NCBI GenBank assembly: GCA_029222685.1
Contig: JARHVB010000083.1
Coordinates: 236,801 to 300,800 of the forward strand
Direction: 5' to 3'
Origin: Terripilifer ovatus
GTDB lineage: Bacteria; Pseudomonadota; Alphaproteobacteria; Rhizobiales; Beijerinckiaceae
DNA: 64,000 nt
A program made the position numbers and the translations under genes. This document shows positions 31,041 through 41,270 of this stretch, piece by piece; positions within the stretch are counted from its first letter, which is position 1, and every line of letters begins with the position of its first letter. The notes under the pieces were generated by a model that was given only the letters and a program-made list of their open reading frames with translations, was not told where the DNA came from and did not search any database.

Positions 31041-33341
31041 TCAGGTTGGATCCTTGGTCGGAGTGCCGGCCGCATTTTCGAGCGATGCGTCGGCGGACTT
31101 GGTCTTGTCAGATTCAGAGGACGCGTGCGCGACCGAAAGCGTTTCGCGGAAGTACAGCCGCACCCATGCGCCGCCGCCCTGTCCGTCTTGCCCGCCCGGC
31201 GCGTCGAGCAGCTCGATGCCGCCGCCGTGGTCTTCCAGTATCTTGCTGACGATCGGCAGGCCAAGACCGGTGCCCTCGGCGCGGGTCGTCATGTAAGGCT
31301 CGAGCAGACGCTGGCGGTTTTCCTTGGGAAAGCCCTTGCCGTTGTCGATGACGTCGATGGCGATAAGGCCGTCGTCGCCTTCGCTCAAGCGCACGAGAAT
31401 GCGGGGCTCCTTGGGGCCTGCGGCGGCAATGCCCTCGGTGGCGTTCTTGACGATGTTGGTCAAAGCCTGCGACAGCAGCCTGCGATCAAACTGGACCATC
31501 AGCGGCTGAGCCGGCAATTCGTCGACGATGGCGATGTCGGGATGGCCGACGCGCATGAGGAAAAGCACCTGGCGCACGCATTCGGCGAGATCGTCTTCCT
31601 GCATCCGCGCCTTGGGCATGCGCGCGAAGGATGAGAATTCATCGACCATGCGCTTGATGTCGTCGACCTGGCGGATGATCGTCGAGGTGCATTGATCGAA
31701 GATGGCCCGGTCTTCGACGATGACCTTGCCGTATTTGCGCTGCAGGCGCTCGGCCGAAAGCTGGATCGGCGTCAGCGGATTCTTGATTTCGTGAGCGATA
31801 CGGCGGGCGACATCGGCCCAGGCCGAGGTGCGCTGCGCCGACACGAGGTCGGTGATGTCGTCAAGCGTGATGACGTGGTTGCGGCTGGCTTCCTGCTTCT
31901 GTTCGGACGTCACGCGCACGTTGATGGTGCGCTCGCGGCCGCGCCGATGCATGGTGATCTGGCCGTGATAGATGCGCAACGGACTGTTGAGCGCCGCGCC
32001 GACGAGCTCGGCGAGTTCCGGCACGACCGTTTCGATCGGCCTGCCGACGAACTGCGTGATATTCGTGTCGGCGCCCTCGCCGATGAACTGCGCGGCAAAC
32101 GAGTTGAGCACCAGAATCTTGCCGGTGGAATCGACGCCGATGACGCCGGCGGGAACGCCCGACAACACGGCTTCGGTGAACACGCGCCGCTCGTCGTTGA
32201 GCCGGCTCGCCGCCAGCAGGCCGTTCTGCTGCAGGCGCAGCTCCGACGTCATCTTGTTGAAGGTCTCGCCGAGATGACCGAGGTCGCCGTCGCGTGAATT
32301 GACCGGCACCTGCACATAGAGATTGCCCGCCGACACCTGGTCGGTGGCGGTGATCAATCGTCGTATCGGCATGACGAGGCGATTGGCGAACGACAGGCCG
32401 AGCCATGTGGCCGACAGCAGCGTGATCAGCGCCACCATGGCGAACATCGAGGCGAAGGCGATCTGGATGTTGCGCCGATGGCCTTCATAGGCGTCGTAGA
32501 GCGCCCTCAGATTGTTAACCTGCACCGGAAATTCGATCGCCAGCGGATCGATGGCGCGCGCCGTATACATGAATGTGTCGGTGAACGTCTCGAGCTTGCG
32601 CAGGGCGACGAAGGTCCTGCCCTCATCGAGGATGAGACACAGCGGTTCGTCCTTCAGCGCGTCTTCGAAATCGGCGGGCTCCGGCGTGACGACCCGGGAG
32701 TCCTGTGAGGTGCCATATTCGAGCACGCTGCCGTCACGCCGCATCATCACCGCGGTCGAGAAACCCAGCGTCTGCGCCCGGGTGGCGAAGAAGTCGCGAA
32801 ACAGCGCGCGGTTGGAGGTAAACAGCGTGTTGACCCTGTCCATGTCGCCGGCCGTCAGCTTGGTTTCCTGCAGCAGCGAGCGGCATTGCGCCTCGCGGAA
32901 CACCCGCGCGACTTCCGACGTATTGTCGATGAAGCCACGCACGTCCTGGAGAAATGCCGGATTGAGGGTGCGGTCGAGGGTGATCGAGCCGACCAGCGCG
33001 ATCAGGATCGCCGGGAAGGCGGCGATGCAGGAAAACAGCGCCACCATGCGGATATGGACACCCGACCCCGCCGCCTGGGCGCGCCGGGCCGCAAACAGCC
33101 GCCAGAATTCGGCGACCAGCAGCAGCAGGAGGACCAGAATGATCGCCGCATTGACCAGAAGCAGGGAAACGACGACGCGGTTGGTCGGCGAAATCGGCGT
33201 GTAATCGGCGAAAACCAGAAGTGTCGTGATGGCACCCGCCAGCGCCAGGGTGACGGCGATCGGGCCGAGACGGCTGAGGACCCGACGATCCCGGCGGTCC
33301 CCAGCAAGCGCAGGCTGATCGAGATCGGACTTTGAAGCCAT
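31041..33341 (-). CDS. ntrY: Sensor histidine kinase NtrY
   Basis: A 766-residue membrane kinase. Several N-terminal hydrophobic helices (LGPIAVTLALAGAITTLLVF and two more, then one near residue 300) flank a periplasmic region. A HAMP linker (RRLITATDQVSAGNLYVQVP) and a PAS region (GVIGVDSTGKILVLNSFA) follow. The histidine phosphorylation site is His517 in [10 protein letters not shown], then the ATP-binding G-boxes DNGKGFP and GTGLGLPI. It phosphorylates NtrX. A 240-nt gap separates it from ntrC upstream, so ntrYX probably has its own promoter; a perfect palindrome lies in that gap. Confidence 0.96.
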   Translation of the reverse strand: MASKSDLDQPALAGDRRDRRVLSRLGPIAVTLALAGAITTLLVFADYTPISPTNRVVVSLLLVNAAIILVLLLLLVAEFWRLFAARRAQAAGSGVHIRMVALFSCIAAFPAILIALVGSITLDRTLNPAFLQDVRGFIDNTSEVARVFREAQCRSLLQETKLTAGDMDRVNTLFTSNRALFRDFFATRAQTLGFSTAVMMRRDGSVLEYGTSQDSRVVTPEPADFEDALKDEPLCLILDEGRTFVALRKLETFTDTFMYTARAIDPLAIEFPVQVNNLRALYDAYEGHRRNIQIAFASMFAMVALITLLSATWLGLSFANRLVMPIRRLITATDQVSAGNLYVQVPVNSRDGDLGHLGETFNKMTSELRLQQNGLLAASRLNDERRVFTEAVLSGVPAGVIGVDSTGKILVLNSFAAQFIGEGADTNITQFVGRPIETVVPELAELVGAALNSPLRIYHGQITMHRRGRERTINVRVTSEQKQEASRNHVITLDDITDLVSAQRTSAWADVARRIAHEIKNPLTPIQLSAERLQRKYGKVIVEDRAIFDQCTSTIIRQVDDIKRMVDEFSSFARMPKARMQEDDLAECVRQVLFLMRVGHPDIAIVDELPAQPLMVQFDRRLLSQALTNIVKNATEGIAAAGPKEPRILVRLSEGDDGLIAIDVIDNGKGFPKENRQRLLEPYMTTRAEGTGLGLPIVSKILEDHGGGIELLDAPGGQDGQGGGAWVRLYFRETLSVAHASSESDKTKSADASLENAAGTPTKDPT

Positions 33342-33425
33342 ATATCCCGTGAATTCAGGACGACCGGATACCGGCCGGACAGCGACTCATCGCGTCTCGA
33401 CGGTCCACGCCATCAGAACGCATTC

Positions 33426-33441
33426 GTTGCAATATTGCAAC
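33426..33441. promoter_or_regulatory. Perfect 16-bp palindrome upstream of ntrYX
   Basis: GTTGCAATATTGCAAC sits 85 nt upstream of the ntrY start codon in the 240-nt ntrC-ntrY gap. A partial copy (GTTGCTGAATTGCGAC, 33445-33460) follows at once. It is a strong candidate binding site for a dimeric regulator, possibly NtrX or NtrC themselves. Confidence 0.55.
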
Positions 33442-33581
33442 GGTGTTGCTGAATTGCGACAAAATCGGGGCGAAAGGCGGGTTTTACCCGGATGGCGGCC
33501 TGCTGGGCGCTCGAATGGCGAGGATGCTGGCGCAAATGACACGCCAGTATCCCTTCTTCACTGCAAGGCTTCAATTAAGGC

Positions 33582-35066
33582 TTAGCGCGAGGCGCGCAGC
33601 AGCCGGATATCCAGATCGCGGATCTTCTTGCGCAAGGTGTTTCGGTTGAGGCCGAGCAGATCGGCCGCCTTGATCTGGTTGCCGCGCGTCGCCGCCAGGG
33701 CTGCGGTCAGCAGGGGCACTTCGATCTCGCGCAGGATGCGGTGATAGAGGCCCGCCGGCGGCAGGCCGTCGCCGTGCTGCTTGAACATGTCTGCAAGATA
33801 GTGTTCGGCGGCGATGGACAACCGCTGGCCGTGTTCAGGTTCGCGCTCCTGGGCCGCCATCCCCGCCGACGCACTGCCGTTGAGGGGCGTCCGGTCGAGC
33901 GGCGCGGCGTCGATGCCGAGTTCCGCCTCGACCAGTTGTTCGCCGATGACTTCCTGCGGATAGAGCGCGGCGAGGCGGCGGATCAGGTTTTCCAACTCGC
34001 GGATGTTGCCCGGCCAGCGATGGCGCTTCATGCGTTCGATGGCGGCGCCGTCGATGGATTTCAGCGGCAGGCCCTGGGACGCGGCGAGCTTGAAGAAATG
34101 CCGGACGAGATCGGGAATGTCCTCGGTCCGTTCGCGCAGCGGCGGCAGTCGCAGCGGCACGACGTTGAGGCGAAAAAACAGATCCTCGCGGAACAGGCCC
34201 TGCTGGATGAGAATGCGCAGGTCCTTGTTGGAGGCGGCGACGATCCGCACGTTGGTCTTGATCGGCGTGCGGCCGCCCACGGTGGTGTATTCGCCCTGCT
34301 GCAGCACGCGCAGCAGACGCGTCTGCGCCTCCATCGGCATGTCGCCGATCTCGTCGAGAAACAGCGTGCCGCCCTCGGCCTGTTCGAACCGGCCGACCGA
34401 GCGCGCGTTGGCGCCCGTGAACGCGCCCTTCTCGTGCCCGAACAATTCGCTTTCGATCAGATCGCGCGGGATCGCCGCCATGTTGATGGCGATGAACGGG
34501 CCGTTGCGGCGCTTGCCGTAATCGTGCAGCGCGCGCGCCACCAGTTCCTTGCCGGTGCCGGATTCGCCATTGATCATGACCGTCAGATCGGTCTGCATCA
34601 GACGCGCGAGGGTGCGATAGATTTCCTGCATCGCCGGCGAGCGGCCGACGAGCGGCATGCCTTCCATCTCTTCGGGCGTATCGCGCGGCGCCTTGGTCTT
34701 CGGCTCGTTCATCGCCCGGCCGACAATGGCGACCAGGTCCTTCAGATCGAAGGGCTTGGGGAGATAGTCATAGGCGCCGCGTTCCGACGCGCGGATGGCG
34801 GTCATGAACGTGTTCTGCGCGCTCATCACGATGATCGGCAGTTCCGGCCGCAGCTTCTTGATCCGCGGCAGCAGGTCGAAAGCATTCTCGTCCGGCATGA
34901 CGACGTCGGTGATGACGAGATCGCCCTCTCCCGCCTGCACCCAACGCCACAGCGTCGAGGCGTTGCCGGTGACCCGCACTTCGTATCCCGCCCGCGACAA
35001 CGCCTGGCTCAAGACAGTGCGGATGGCCGTATCGTCGTCTGCTACAAGGATATTCCCGGTTGCCAT
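33582..35066 (-). CDS. ntrC: Nitrogen regulation response regulator NtrC
   Basis: A 494-residue sigma54-dependent activator. Receiver with acidic residues at 10-12 and phosphoacceptor Asp54 (ITDVVMPDE). AAA+ domain with Walker A GESGTGKE, an intact GAFTGA loop ([13 protein letters not shown]) and Walker [12 protein letters not shown]-terminal Fis-type HTH ([19 protein letters not shown]). Phosphorylated by NtrB, it switches on nitrogen-assimilation genes. It begins 33 nt after the ntrB stop. Confidence 0.97.
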   Translation of the reverse strand: MATGNILVADDDTAIRTVLSQALSRAGYEVRVTGNASTLWRWVQAGEGDLVITDVVMPDENAFDLLPRIKKLRPELPIIVMSAQNTFMTAIRASERGAYDYLPKPFDLKDLVAIVGRAMNEPKTKAPRDTPEEMEGMPLVGRSPAMQEIYRTLARLMQTDLTVMINGESGTGKELVARALHDYGKRRNGPFIAINMAAIPRDLIESELFGHEKGAFTGANARSVGRFEQAEGGTLFLDEIGDMPMEAQTRLLRVLQQGEYTTVGGRTPIKTNVRIVAASNKDLRILIQQGLFREDLFFRLNVVPLRLPPLRERTEDIPDLVRHFFKLAASQGLPLKSIDGAAIERMKRHRWPGNIRELENLIRRLAALYPQEVIGEQLVEAELGIDAAPLDRTPLNGSASAGMAAQEREPEHGQRLSIAAEHYLADMFKQHGDGLPPAGLYHRILREIEVPLLTAALAATRGNQIKAADLLGLNRNTLRKKIRDLDIRLLRASR

Positions 35067-35099
35067 GAAGGCATCTTCTCCAAATTCGGCCCGGCTCTG

Positions 35100-36236
35100 T
35101 TACGGCTCGGACTGTCGGCCATCCCGCTGCGCAAACACTGGCATCAGGACTCTGAATGTCGTCCGCCGCGGTTGCGGATCACATTCCACGATCCCGCCGT
35201 GGTCGCGTACGATCTTGGCAACCAGTGCAAGTCCGAGGCCAGTTCCTGACGGCTTATTGGTCACGAACGGGTCGAAGAGATGATCGGCGATTTCCGGCGA
35301 GATGCCGGGACCATTGTCGCGGACGCAGAACTCCAGCGGCAGCGCCACGCTGTTTTCGGCGCCGATGCCGCGAATGCGCACCCCCGGCCGATAGGCGGAG
35401 ATCAATTCGATTTCACCGTCGATCGCATGTTCGCCGATGGCCTCGGCGGCGTTCTTGACGAGGTTGAGAAATATCTGGATGAGCTGATCGCGATTGGCAT
35501 GGACCGGCGGCAGCGACGGATCGAAGGTTTCGACGAAACGGATGTGGCGGGCGAAGCCGGCCTGGGCGACGCGCTTCACATGATCGAAAACCATGTGAAT
35601 ATTCAAGGCCTCGCGCTCGATCGGCCGACCATCGGAAAAGGCTTCCATACGGTCGACGAGTTTGACGATGCGATCGGTCTCGTCGCAGATCAGCCGGGTC
35701 AGGGCGCGGTCATTGTCCTCAAGATCGGTTTCGAGCAATTGCGCGGCGCCGCGAATGCCCGAGAGAGGATTCTTGATCTCATGGGCCAGCATGGCGCCAA
35801 GCGCCGTGAGCGATCTGGCGGCACCGCGATGGGTCATCTGACGATCCATCTTGTCTGCAATTGTACGTTCTTGCAGCATAATGACTATTTTTTCATCATT
35901 GTCGCCCAGGGGCCCGGCATGAATGTCTACAATTCGGTCATTGCCAAGGCGGGGCGAGCCGATTTCCACGCGATGCTCGTTGACGACCGACCCGCGCCGG
36001 CGGACATCGTCGATGAGCGCCAGAACCGGCGAGCGCGGCGGCAACAGGTCCGAGATATCGCTGCGCAGAAGATGGGTTTCGCCGAGTTCGAAGAATTGCT
36101 CGGCCGCGTTGTTGACGCCCAGGATGCGACCCGCGGGGTCAATGCACAGGATCGGATACGGCAGGGCATTGAGCATGAGCTCGGAGAAGCCGGCCGGCTT
36201 GTGGTCGTCGCTATCGAAGCGCATCGGATCGTCCAT
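35100..36236 (-). CDS. ntrB: Nitrogen regulation sensor kinase NtrB (GlnL)
   Basis: A 378-residue soluble histidine kinase. A PAS-like N-terminus ([20 protein letters not shown]), His152 in [19 protein letters not shown], an N-box ([10 protein letters not shown]) and ATP boxes DNGPGI and [12 protein letters not shown]. It phosphorylates or dephosphorylates NtrC under control of PII proteins. It follows dusB by 6 nt, the usual nifR3-ntrBC arrangement of alphaproteobacteria. Confidence 0.97.
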   Translation of the reverse strand: MDDPMRFDSDDHKPAGFSELMLNALPYPILCIDPAGRILGVNNAAEQFFELGETHLLRSDISDLLPPRSPVLALIDDVRRRGSVVNEHRVEIGSPRLGNDRIVDIHAGPLGDNDEKIVIMLQERTIADKMDRQMTHRGAARSLTALGAMLAHEIKNPLSGIRGAAQLLETDLEDNDRALTRLICDETDRIVKLVDRMEAFSDGRPIEREALNIHMVFDHVKRVAQAGFARHIRFVETFDPSLPPVHANRDQLIQIFLNLVKNAAEAIGEHAIDGEIELISAYRPGVRIRGIGAENSVALPLEFCVRDNGPGISPEIADHLFDPFVTNKPSGTGLGLALVAKIVRDHGGIVECDPQPRRTTFRVLMPVFAQRDGRQSEP

Positions 36237-36242
36237 CGTCGC

Positions 36243-37253
36243 TCACGCTGCCTGAGAGAGGGAATTTTCGGAAAAAGCCGCTTCGAGCAGGGATTTCGCC
36301 TGCCGCGGATCATCGCTAGTCACAAGCCGCAGCCGCAGGTCTTCCGGCGCACCGGCGAATTGGGCGTAGGCGGACAGATGCTTGCGCGCATGCCGCAGAC
36401 CGGCATGGGCGCCCATGCAACCCAGCAGGGTTTCCAGATGTTCGATCGCCGCCTGTTTGCGAGGGGCGAGCCCGATGGGCGTGGCCGCCTGCCCGGCCAG
36501 AGCTCCGGCGATTTCGCCGACCAGCCATGGCCGCCCAACGGCGGCACGGCCGATCATGACGGCATCGGCGCCCGAGGCGGAGAGCATGGCTTGCGCCGCC
36601 TCCGGCCCATCGCAATCGCCGTTGGCGACGAGCGGGATTGTGATCGCCTCGCGCACGCGGGCGATGGCGCCCCAGTCGGCCGAGCCTTTGTAGAACTGCT
36701 GGCGCGTCCGCCCATGAACGGTGACGAGTTTTATTCCGGCCGCCTGCGCCTGCCGCGCCAGATCGGGCGCGTTCAATGTCGCCGCGTCCCAGCCGAGCCG
36801 CATCTTCAGGGTGACGGGGATGCGCACCGCGCCCACCGTCGCCTCGATCAGCCGCAGCGCCAGCGACGTATCGCGCATCAGCGCCGAACCGGCATAACCG
36901 CCGGTGACTCTCTTGGCCGGGCAGCCCATGTTGATATCGACAGCCGCCGCCCCGCTCGCCTCGGCGAGCCGGGCGGCTTCGCCCATCCAATACGGCTCGC
37001 AGCCGGCGATCTGAACGATATGCGGCGTGACGCCCTCGCCTTCCGCACGCAGACGGCTTTCCTCGGCGCCGCGCACATAGTCATCAGAGGCGACCATTTC
37101 GGAGATGACGGCGCTGGCGCCGAAGCGCATGGCGACGCGGCGCATCCCGACGTCCGTGACTCCCGACATAGGCGCCAGCAGCGCCCGGCCGGAAATCGTC
37201 AGTTCGCCGATGGATACGCTCTCAGTGCCCAAAATGTCAGCACCTGCACTCAT
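36243..37253 (-). CDS. dusB: tRNA-dihydrouridine synthase (DusB/NifR3)
   Basis: A 336-residue FMN enzyme that reduces uridines in tRNA D-loops. The FMN-site opening LLAPMSGVTDVGMRRVAMRF, catalytic Cys111 in NMGCPAKRVTGGYAGSALM, and later VTVHGRTRQQFYKGSADW and VANGDCDG phosphate-binding segments are all present. I chose the ATG at 37253; the frame is open to 37301 but the family begins here. It heads the ntrBC operon and is divergent from ispDF across a 190-nt shared promoter region. Confidence 0.96.
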   Translation of the reverse strand: MSAGADILGTESVSIGELTISGRALLAPMSGVTDVGMRRVAMRFGASAVISEMVASDDYVRGAEESRLRAEGEGVTPHIVQIAGCEPYWMGEAARLAEASGAAAVDINMGCPAKRVTGGYAGSALMRDTSLALRLIEATVGAVRIPVTLKMRLGWDAATLNAPDLARQAQAAGIKLVTVHGRTRQQFYKGSADWGAIARVREAITIPLVANGDCDGPEAAQAMLSASGADAVMIGRAAVGRPWLVGEIAGALAGQAATPIGLAPRKQAAIEHLETLLGCMGAHAGLRHARKHLSAYAQFAGAPEDLRLRLVTSDDPRQAKSLLEAAFSENSLSQAA

Positions 37254-37442
37254 GCACACAATATAACCAATAACTATCCAGACACCAAGCCCTAACCGCA
37301 CTGCAACATGAAGGATTGTGCAATAGCGAAGACAAAATTTCGGGCAAGACCTCGCTTAAGGCCCCGGTAAGGACCCGCACAGCACCCCGCAATTGACGGC
37401 ACCACGAAAAAACATCAGAGGTCACGCATAGGGGCAGTGATC

Positions 37443-38642
37443 ATGAAACCGGCAAACATGGCTGTTGTGCTCGTCGCCGCCGGGCGCGGCGTCCGGGCAG
37501 GATTCGAAACACCGAAGCAGTATCAGGCGCTCGCCGGCATGCCGGTTGCGACGCGGACCTTGGATGCGCTTGCTCGCCTCCTGCCGGATGCCCTGATCGT
37601 TCCCGTTATCCACCCTGCCGATCAGGTTTTGTTCGATGCCGCCGCCCGGCGCTCTCGCGCCAGAAATCTGCACGCTGCGGTTGCAGGCGGCGCTACGCGC
37701 CAAGTCAGCGTTCTCGCTGGACTTAAAGTTTTACATGAAGAAATGAGATCAGATATTATTGTTTTAATTCATGATGTTGCACGACCTTTCTTAACTGAAC
37801 AGATAATCCTCCGTGGATTAAATGCCGCCGCAGTCGATGGCGCCAGCGTTCCGGCCCTGCCGGTGGCCGACGCTCTCAAGACGGTGGATGCCGGTGGCGT
37901 CCTGACCGGCGTCATCGACCGGGGCAGCGCCCGGGTCGTCCAGACCCCGCAGATATTCCGCCTCGGCCTCATCTACGACGCCCATCTGCGGGCCGAGGCC
38001 GCAGGGCTTACGGACTTCGCCGATGATGCCGCCGTCGCCGCCTGGGCTGGCCATCCGGTCTCGACCTTCGCGGGCGATCCGGACAATGTAAAACTGACGA
38101 CGAGAGAGGATTTCGCCTTGGCCGAGGCCCGATTGCTGTCCGAGCTTTCCGACATCAGAATGGGCGCGGGGTTCGACGTGCACGCCTTTGGCCCCGGCGA
38201 CCATGTGGTGCTGGGCGGCATTTCCATCCCCCATGGCCAGGGTCTCGCGGGCCATTCCGACGCCGACGTGCTGCTGCATGCCCTTACCGACGCCATCCTC
38301 GGGGCGCTGGCTGACGGCGATATCGGGTCGCATTTCCCGCCGTCCGATCCGCAATGGCGGGGCGCTCCCTCCCGCATTTTCCTCGAGCACGCCATGAAGC
38401 TCGTCCGCGCACGCGGCGGCATGGTCGCCCATCTCGACGCGACGGTCATCTGCGAGGCGCCGAAGATCGGTCCGCACCGGGAGGCTTTGCGCCGCTCGAT
38501 CGCCGCGATCACCGGCCTTGATATCGGCCGTGTCGCCGTGAAGGCGACGACGACCGAGAAACTCGGCTTCACCGGCCGCGGCGAAGGCATTGCCGTCCAG
38601 GCCACGGCCACACTTCGCTTGCCAGCCGGAGCACCCGCATGA
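37443..38642 (+). CDS. ispDF: Bifunctional IspD/IspF (MEP isoprenoid pathway)
   Basis: A 399-residue fusion catalysing two non-adjacent steps of non-mevalonate isoprenoid synthesis. IspD part (1-about 235): nucleotide-binding [26 protein letters not shown] and the TPQIFR end. IspF part (from about 239): [11 protein letters not shown] with metal ligands Asp245 and His247, [18 protein letters not shown] and the cytidine-site [15 protein letters not shown]. The fusion is typical of alphaproteobacteria. A roughly 100-bp stretch (37727-37826, residues about 95-128) is strikingly AT-rich although the protein is conserved there (HDVARPF). It overlaps cinA by 4 nt. Confidence 0.97.
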   Translation: MKPANMAVVLVAAGRGVRAGFETPKQYQALAGMPVATRTLDALARLLPDALIVPVIHPADQVLFDAAARRSRARNLHAAVAGGATRQVSVLAGLKVLHEEMRSDIIVLIHDVARPFLTEQIILRGLNAAAVDGASVPALPVADALKTVDAGGVLTGVIDRGSARVVQTPQIFRLGLIYDAHLRAEAAGLTDFADDAAVAAWAGHPVSTFAGDPDNVKLTTREDFALAEARLLSELSDIRMGAGFDVHAFGPGDHVVLGGISIPHGQGLAGHSDADVLLHALTDAILGALADGDIGSHFPPSDPQWRGAPSRIFLEHAMKLVRARGGMVAHLDATVICEAPKIGPHREALRRSIAAITGLDIGRVAVKATTTEKLGFTGRGEGIAVQATATLRLPAGAPA

Positions 38643-39154
38643 CCGATCTGAACAGCCCCTTCCCGGCCGACCTCATCGCCCGGGCGACCGAACTCCTGCA
38701 GGTCTGCCGGGAAGCAGGCCTCAAGATCGTGACTGCCGAATCCTGCACCGGCGGCCTGATCGCCGGCCTGCTGACGGAAATCCCCGGCTCGTCCGATGTG
38801 GTCGAGCGCGGCTTCGTCACCTATTCCAACGAGGCCAAGGCCGAAATGATCGGCGTGCCGATGGAACTCATCAAAGCCCATGGCGCGGTCAGCAAGGAAG
38901 TGGCGCAGGCGATGGCCGAGGGCGCCCTGGCGCATTCCAGAGCCGACATCGCCGTCTCTGTGACAGGTGTCGCCGGTCCCGGCGGCGGCACGGCAACCAA
39001 GCCGGTCGGCCTCGTGCATTTCGGCGCGGCGCGGCGCGACAGCGCGCTGGTCGACGCCGAGAAGCGCTTCGGCGACCAAAGCCGCGCAGCGATCCGCCTC
39101 GCCTCCGTCTCGGTCGCGCTCGATCTGTTGAGCGACTGTGCGCATCTGACTTAA
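38639..39154 (+). CDS. CinA family protein (nicotinamide-nucleotide amidase)
   Basis: A 171-residue stand-alone CinA C-terminal domain, the PncC-type enzyme that deamidates nicotinamide mononucleotide in NAD recycling. Seen: [22 protein letters not shown] with the catalytic Ser/Cys-containing loop, [33 protein letters not shown] and [12 protein letters not shown]. It overlaps ispDF by 4 nt, so both are co-translated. In many Hyphomicrobiales the next gene is the COQ10/RatA-like gene, which here is displaced to 42371 by three binding-protein genes. Confidence 0.93.
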   Translation: MTDLNSPFPADLIARATELLQVCREAGLKIVTAESCTGGLIAGLLTEIPGSSDVVERGFVTYSNEAKAEMIGVPMELIKAHGAVSKEVAQAMAEGALAHSRADIAVSVTGVAGPGGGTATKPVGLVHFGAARRDSALVDAEKRFGDQSRAAIRLASVSVALDLLSDCAHLT

Positions 39155-39197
39155 AGCGGTTACGGCCCACCTGAGATGGAGCCGAGATGCGAAGCCT

Positions 39198-40172
39198 CTA
39201 CTGCGGCTTGATGCCGGCGGCAGCCGTCACGCGTTTCCACTTCTCCATTTCGCGGCGTTGACGCTCGGCCGTCTCCTTCGAGCCGCCGCTGAGCGGCGTG
39301 CCGGCGACCGGAGCCAAGAATTCCTTGGTCTCATCCATCGCCATGATCTGCTTGAACCAGCCTTCCAGCCTGGCGACGATTTCCGGCGCCGCGCCTTTGG
39401 GAAGCCAGGCGGCCCACCAGGACGCGAACTCATAATCGGCCACGCCTGACTCGGCCATGGTCGGCACATTGGGAAAGCTTGGATGGCGTGTCGAGGCGGT
39501 GCAAGCCAGCGGCTTCAGCCGGCCGGCCTTGATTTGTCCCGAACCGAACGTCCCGTCGATGATCATGAAATCGATGGCGCCGTTCTGAACGTCGGGCACC
39601 GTGTCGGCCGCCGTCCGGTAGGACACCGGTACGGCCTGCACGTCGGCGAGAACCTTGTAATATTCCGTGGCGATCTGGGCGGTCTGGTTTGTGTAGGCGT
39701 ATTTGGCGCGGTCGGTCGATTTCAGATGTTTGGTCAGGTCGGCAATCGTGTTGAGCGGGGAATTCGGCGCAACGACGAGAAAGAACGAAGTTTGCGACAG
39801 CAGCGCGACAGGAGTGAAATCCTTCACCACGTCGAAGCTCATGTCCTTGAACAGATACGGCGTGCCGGCCATGTTGGAATTGGCCGAGAACAGCATGGTG
39901 TAGCCATCGGGCTTCGCGGCGGCGGCAATCGAAAGCGCAAGGTTGCTGGTGGCGCCGGGCTTGTTCTCGATAATCACCGGCTTGCCGCAGAGTTCTTCCA
40001 GCTTCTTGCTGTAATAGCGCGCCAGGATATCCGCGCCGCTGCCCGGCGCGAAGCCGACGATCGCCTTGATGAGTTGCCTCGGATAGTCCTGCTCGGCGAT
40101 GGCTGGCGCGATCCCGGTTGCGAGCGCAGCCGAGGCGCTCGCCAGCGCGGTCACAAATTGTCTGCGGTCCAT
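39198..40172 (-). CDS. Bug/TctC-family solute-binding protein (1)
   Basis: A 324-residue periplasmic binding protein with a signal peptide opening MDRRQFVTALASASAALATG. The family core is clear: IKAIVGFAPGSGADILARYY, VIIENKPGATSNLALSIAAA and PDGYTMLFSANSNMAG. These proteins capture carboxylates for tripartite tricarboxylate transporters or act as sensors; no TctA or TctB membrane genes are nearby. It is the last of three tandem members on this strand, 44 nt after the second, and converges with cinA. Confidence 0.92.
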   Translation of the reverse strand: MDRRQFVTALASASAALATGIAPAIAEQDYPRQLIKAIVGFAPGSGADILARYYSKKLEELCGKPVIIENKPGATSNLALSIAAAAKPDGYTMLFSANSNMAGTPYLFKDMSFDVVKDFTPVALLSQTSFFLVVAPNSPLNTIADLTKHLKSTDRAKYAYTNQTAQIATEYYKVLADVQAVPVSYRTAADTVPDVQNGAIDFMIIDGTFGSGQIKAGRLKPLACTASTRHPSFPNVPTMAESGVADYEFASWWAAWLPKGAAPEIVARLEGWFKQIMAMDETKEFLAPVAGTPLSGGSKETAERQRREMEKWKRVTAAAGIKPQ

Positions 40173-40215
40173 CCCAACCTCTCTTTATCCGCTACTGCCT
40201 GCGGCTATCATTTGA

Positions 40216-41172
40216 TCACTGCGGTTCCATGCCTGCGGACTTCACCGCATGCGCCCATTTTTCGATTTCGGTTCTCAGCTTGATGCGCGTGGCAGCGCCA
40301 TCTTCCACCGAGATATTGCTGCCGGAGATGGCGAACTGCTTTTTCGCCGCCTCCGAGCGCATCAACTCAAAACTCCAGTCCTGCAGCTTCTTGATAATCT
40401 CAGCCGGCGTGCCGCGCGGCGCGTAGAGCGCCCAGAAAGGCGCGAACACGAAGCCTTCCATGCCCGCCTCGCTCATCGTCGGCACATCGGGCATGGACGG
40501 CGACCGCCGCGCAGTGGTGACGGCAAGCGGCTTGATCTTGCCATTGCGCAATTGCCCGGCCGCGAAAGCGCCATCGAGCGCCATGAAATCGAGCGTGCCG
40601 CTGCCGAGATCGGCGACCGCTTCGGCGGCCGTGCGATAAGAGACAGGCTCCGCGAGCGCCCCGCCCAGTGCAAGATAATAGGCGGCGGTCAGTTGGCCCG
40701 TCTGGTTGGTGTAGCCGTAACGATTGCGTGTTTTTGACTTCAGGTGTTGCGTCAGTTCGGCCACGGATTTGAGCGGCGAGTCCGGCGCGACCGTGATGAT
40801 GAACGTCGCCTCCCAAAGCGCGGCGATCGGCTCGAACTCGGTTTCCGTGTTGACGTTGAAATCCTTGTAGAGATAGCGGCTGCCGGCCATCGCCGAACTG
40901 GCGGCAAGCAGAAGCGTATAGCCGTCAGGCTTTGCCTTCGCGGCAAGCGCCACGGCGATATTGCTGCCGGCGCCCGGCTTGTTTTCGACGATGACCGTCT
41001 GCCCGCTCGCCTTCTGTAATTGGGAGCCGATGAAACGCGCGCCGATATCGGCGCCGCTGCCGGCGGGAAAGCCGATGAGCAGATGCACCGGCCGATCGGG
41101 ATAGGTCTGCGCGCCGGCGGAGGGCGCCGTCAGCAAAGCGAAGGCCAGCACAATCTTGCCGATCAAAGCCAT
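40216..41172 (-). CDS. Bug/TctC-family solute-binding protein (2)
   Basis: A 318-residue exported binding protein, clearly a paralogue of the neighbour downstream: VHLLIGFPAGSGADIGARFI, VIVENKPGAGSNIAVALAAK, PDGYTLLLAASSAMAGSRYL and the C-terminal EIEKWAHAVKSAGMEPQ, which parallels EMEKWKRVTAAAGIKPQ in copy 1. The signal peptide is AFALLTAPSAGA. The strong likeness suggests tandem duplication followed by ligand divergence. No transporter membrane subunits are adjacent. Confidence 0.92.
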   Translation of the reverse strand: MALIGKIVLAFALLTAPSAGAQTYPDRPVHLLIGFPAGSGADIGARFIGSQLQKASGQTVIVENKPGAGSNIAVALAAKAKPDGYTLLLAASSAMAGSRYLYKDFNVNTETEFEPIAALWEATFIITVAPDSPLKSVAELTQHLKSKTRNRYGYTNQTGQLTAAYYLALGGALAEPVSYRTAAEAVADLGSGTLDFMALDGAFAAGQLRNGKIKPLAVTTARRSPSMPDVPTMSEAGMEGFVFAPFWALYAPRGTPAEIIKKLQDWSFELMRSEAAKKQFAISGSNISVEDGAATRIKLRTEIEKWAHAVKSAGMEPQ

Positions 41173-41270
41173 CGTCTCCTCCCGATGACGCTATCCCCGC
41201 GCCAGTTGTTTTCAGCAACTTGCCGCGTCTCGGGCGGGCCCGCAAGATGCGCGCGGCCCCTCACACGCGA

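Noticed and set aside
29547-31634. A 695-residue plus-strand open frame opposite ntrX and ntrY
   Set aside because: It is antisense to two clearly conserved genes, rich in Arg/His/Gly as expected of the reverse strand of GC-rich coding DNA, and has no recognisable domain.
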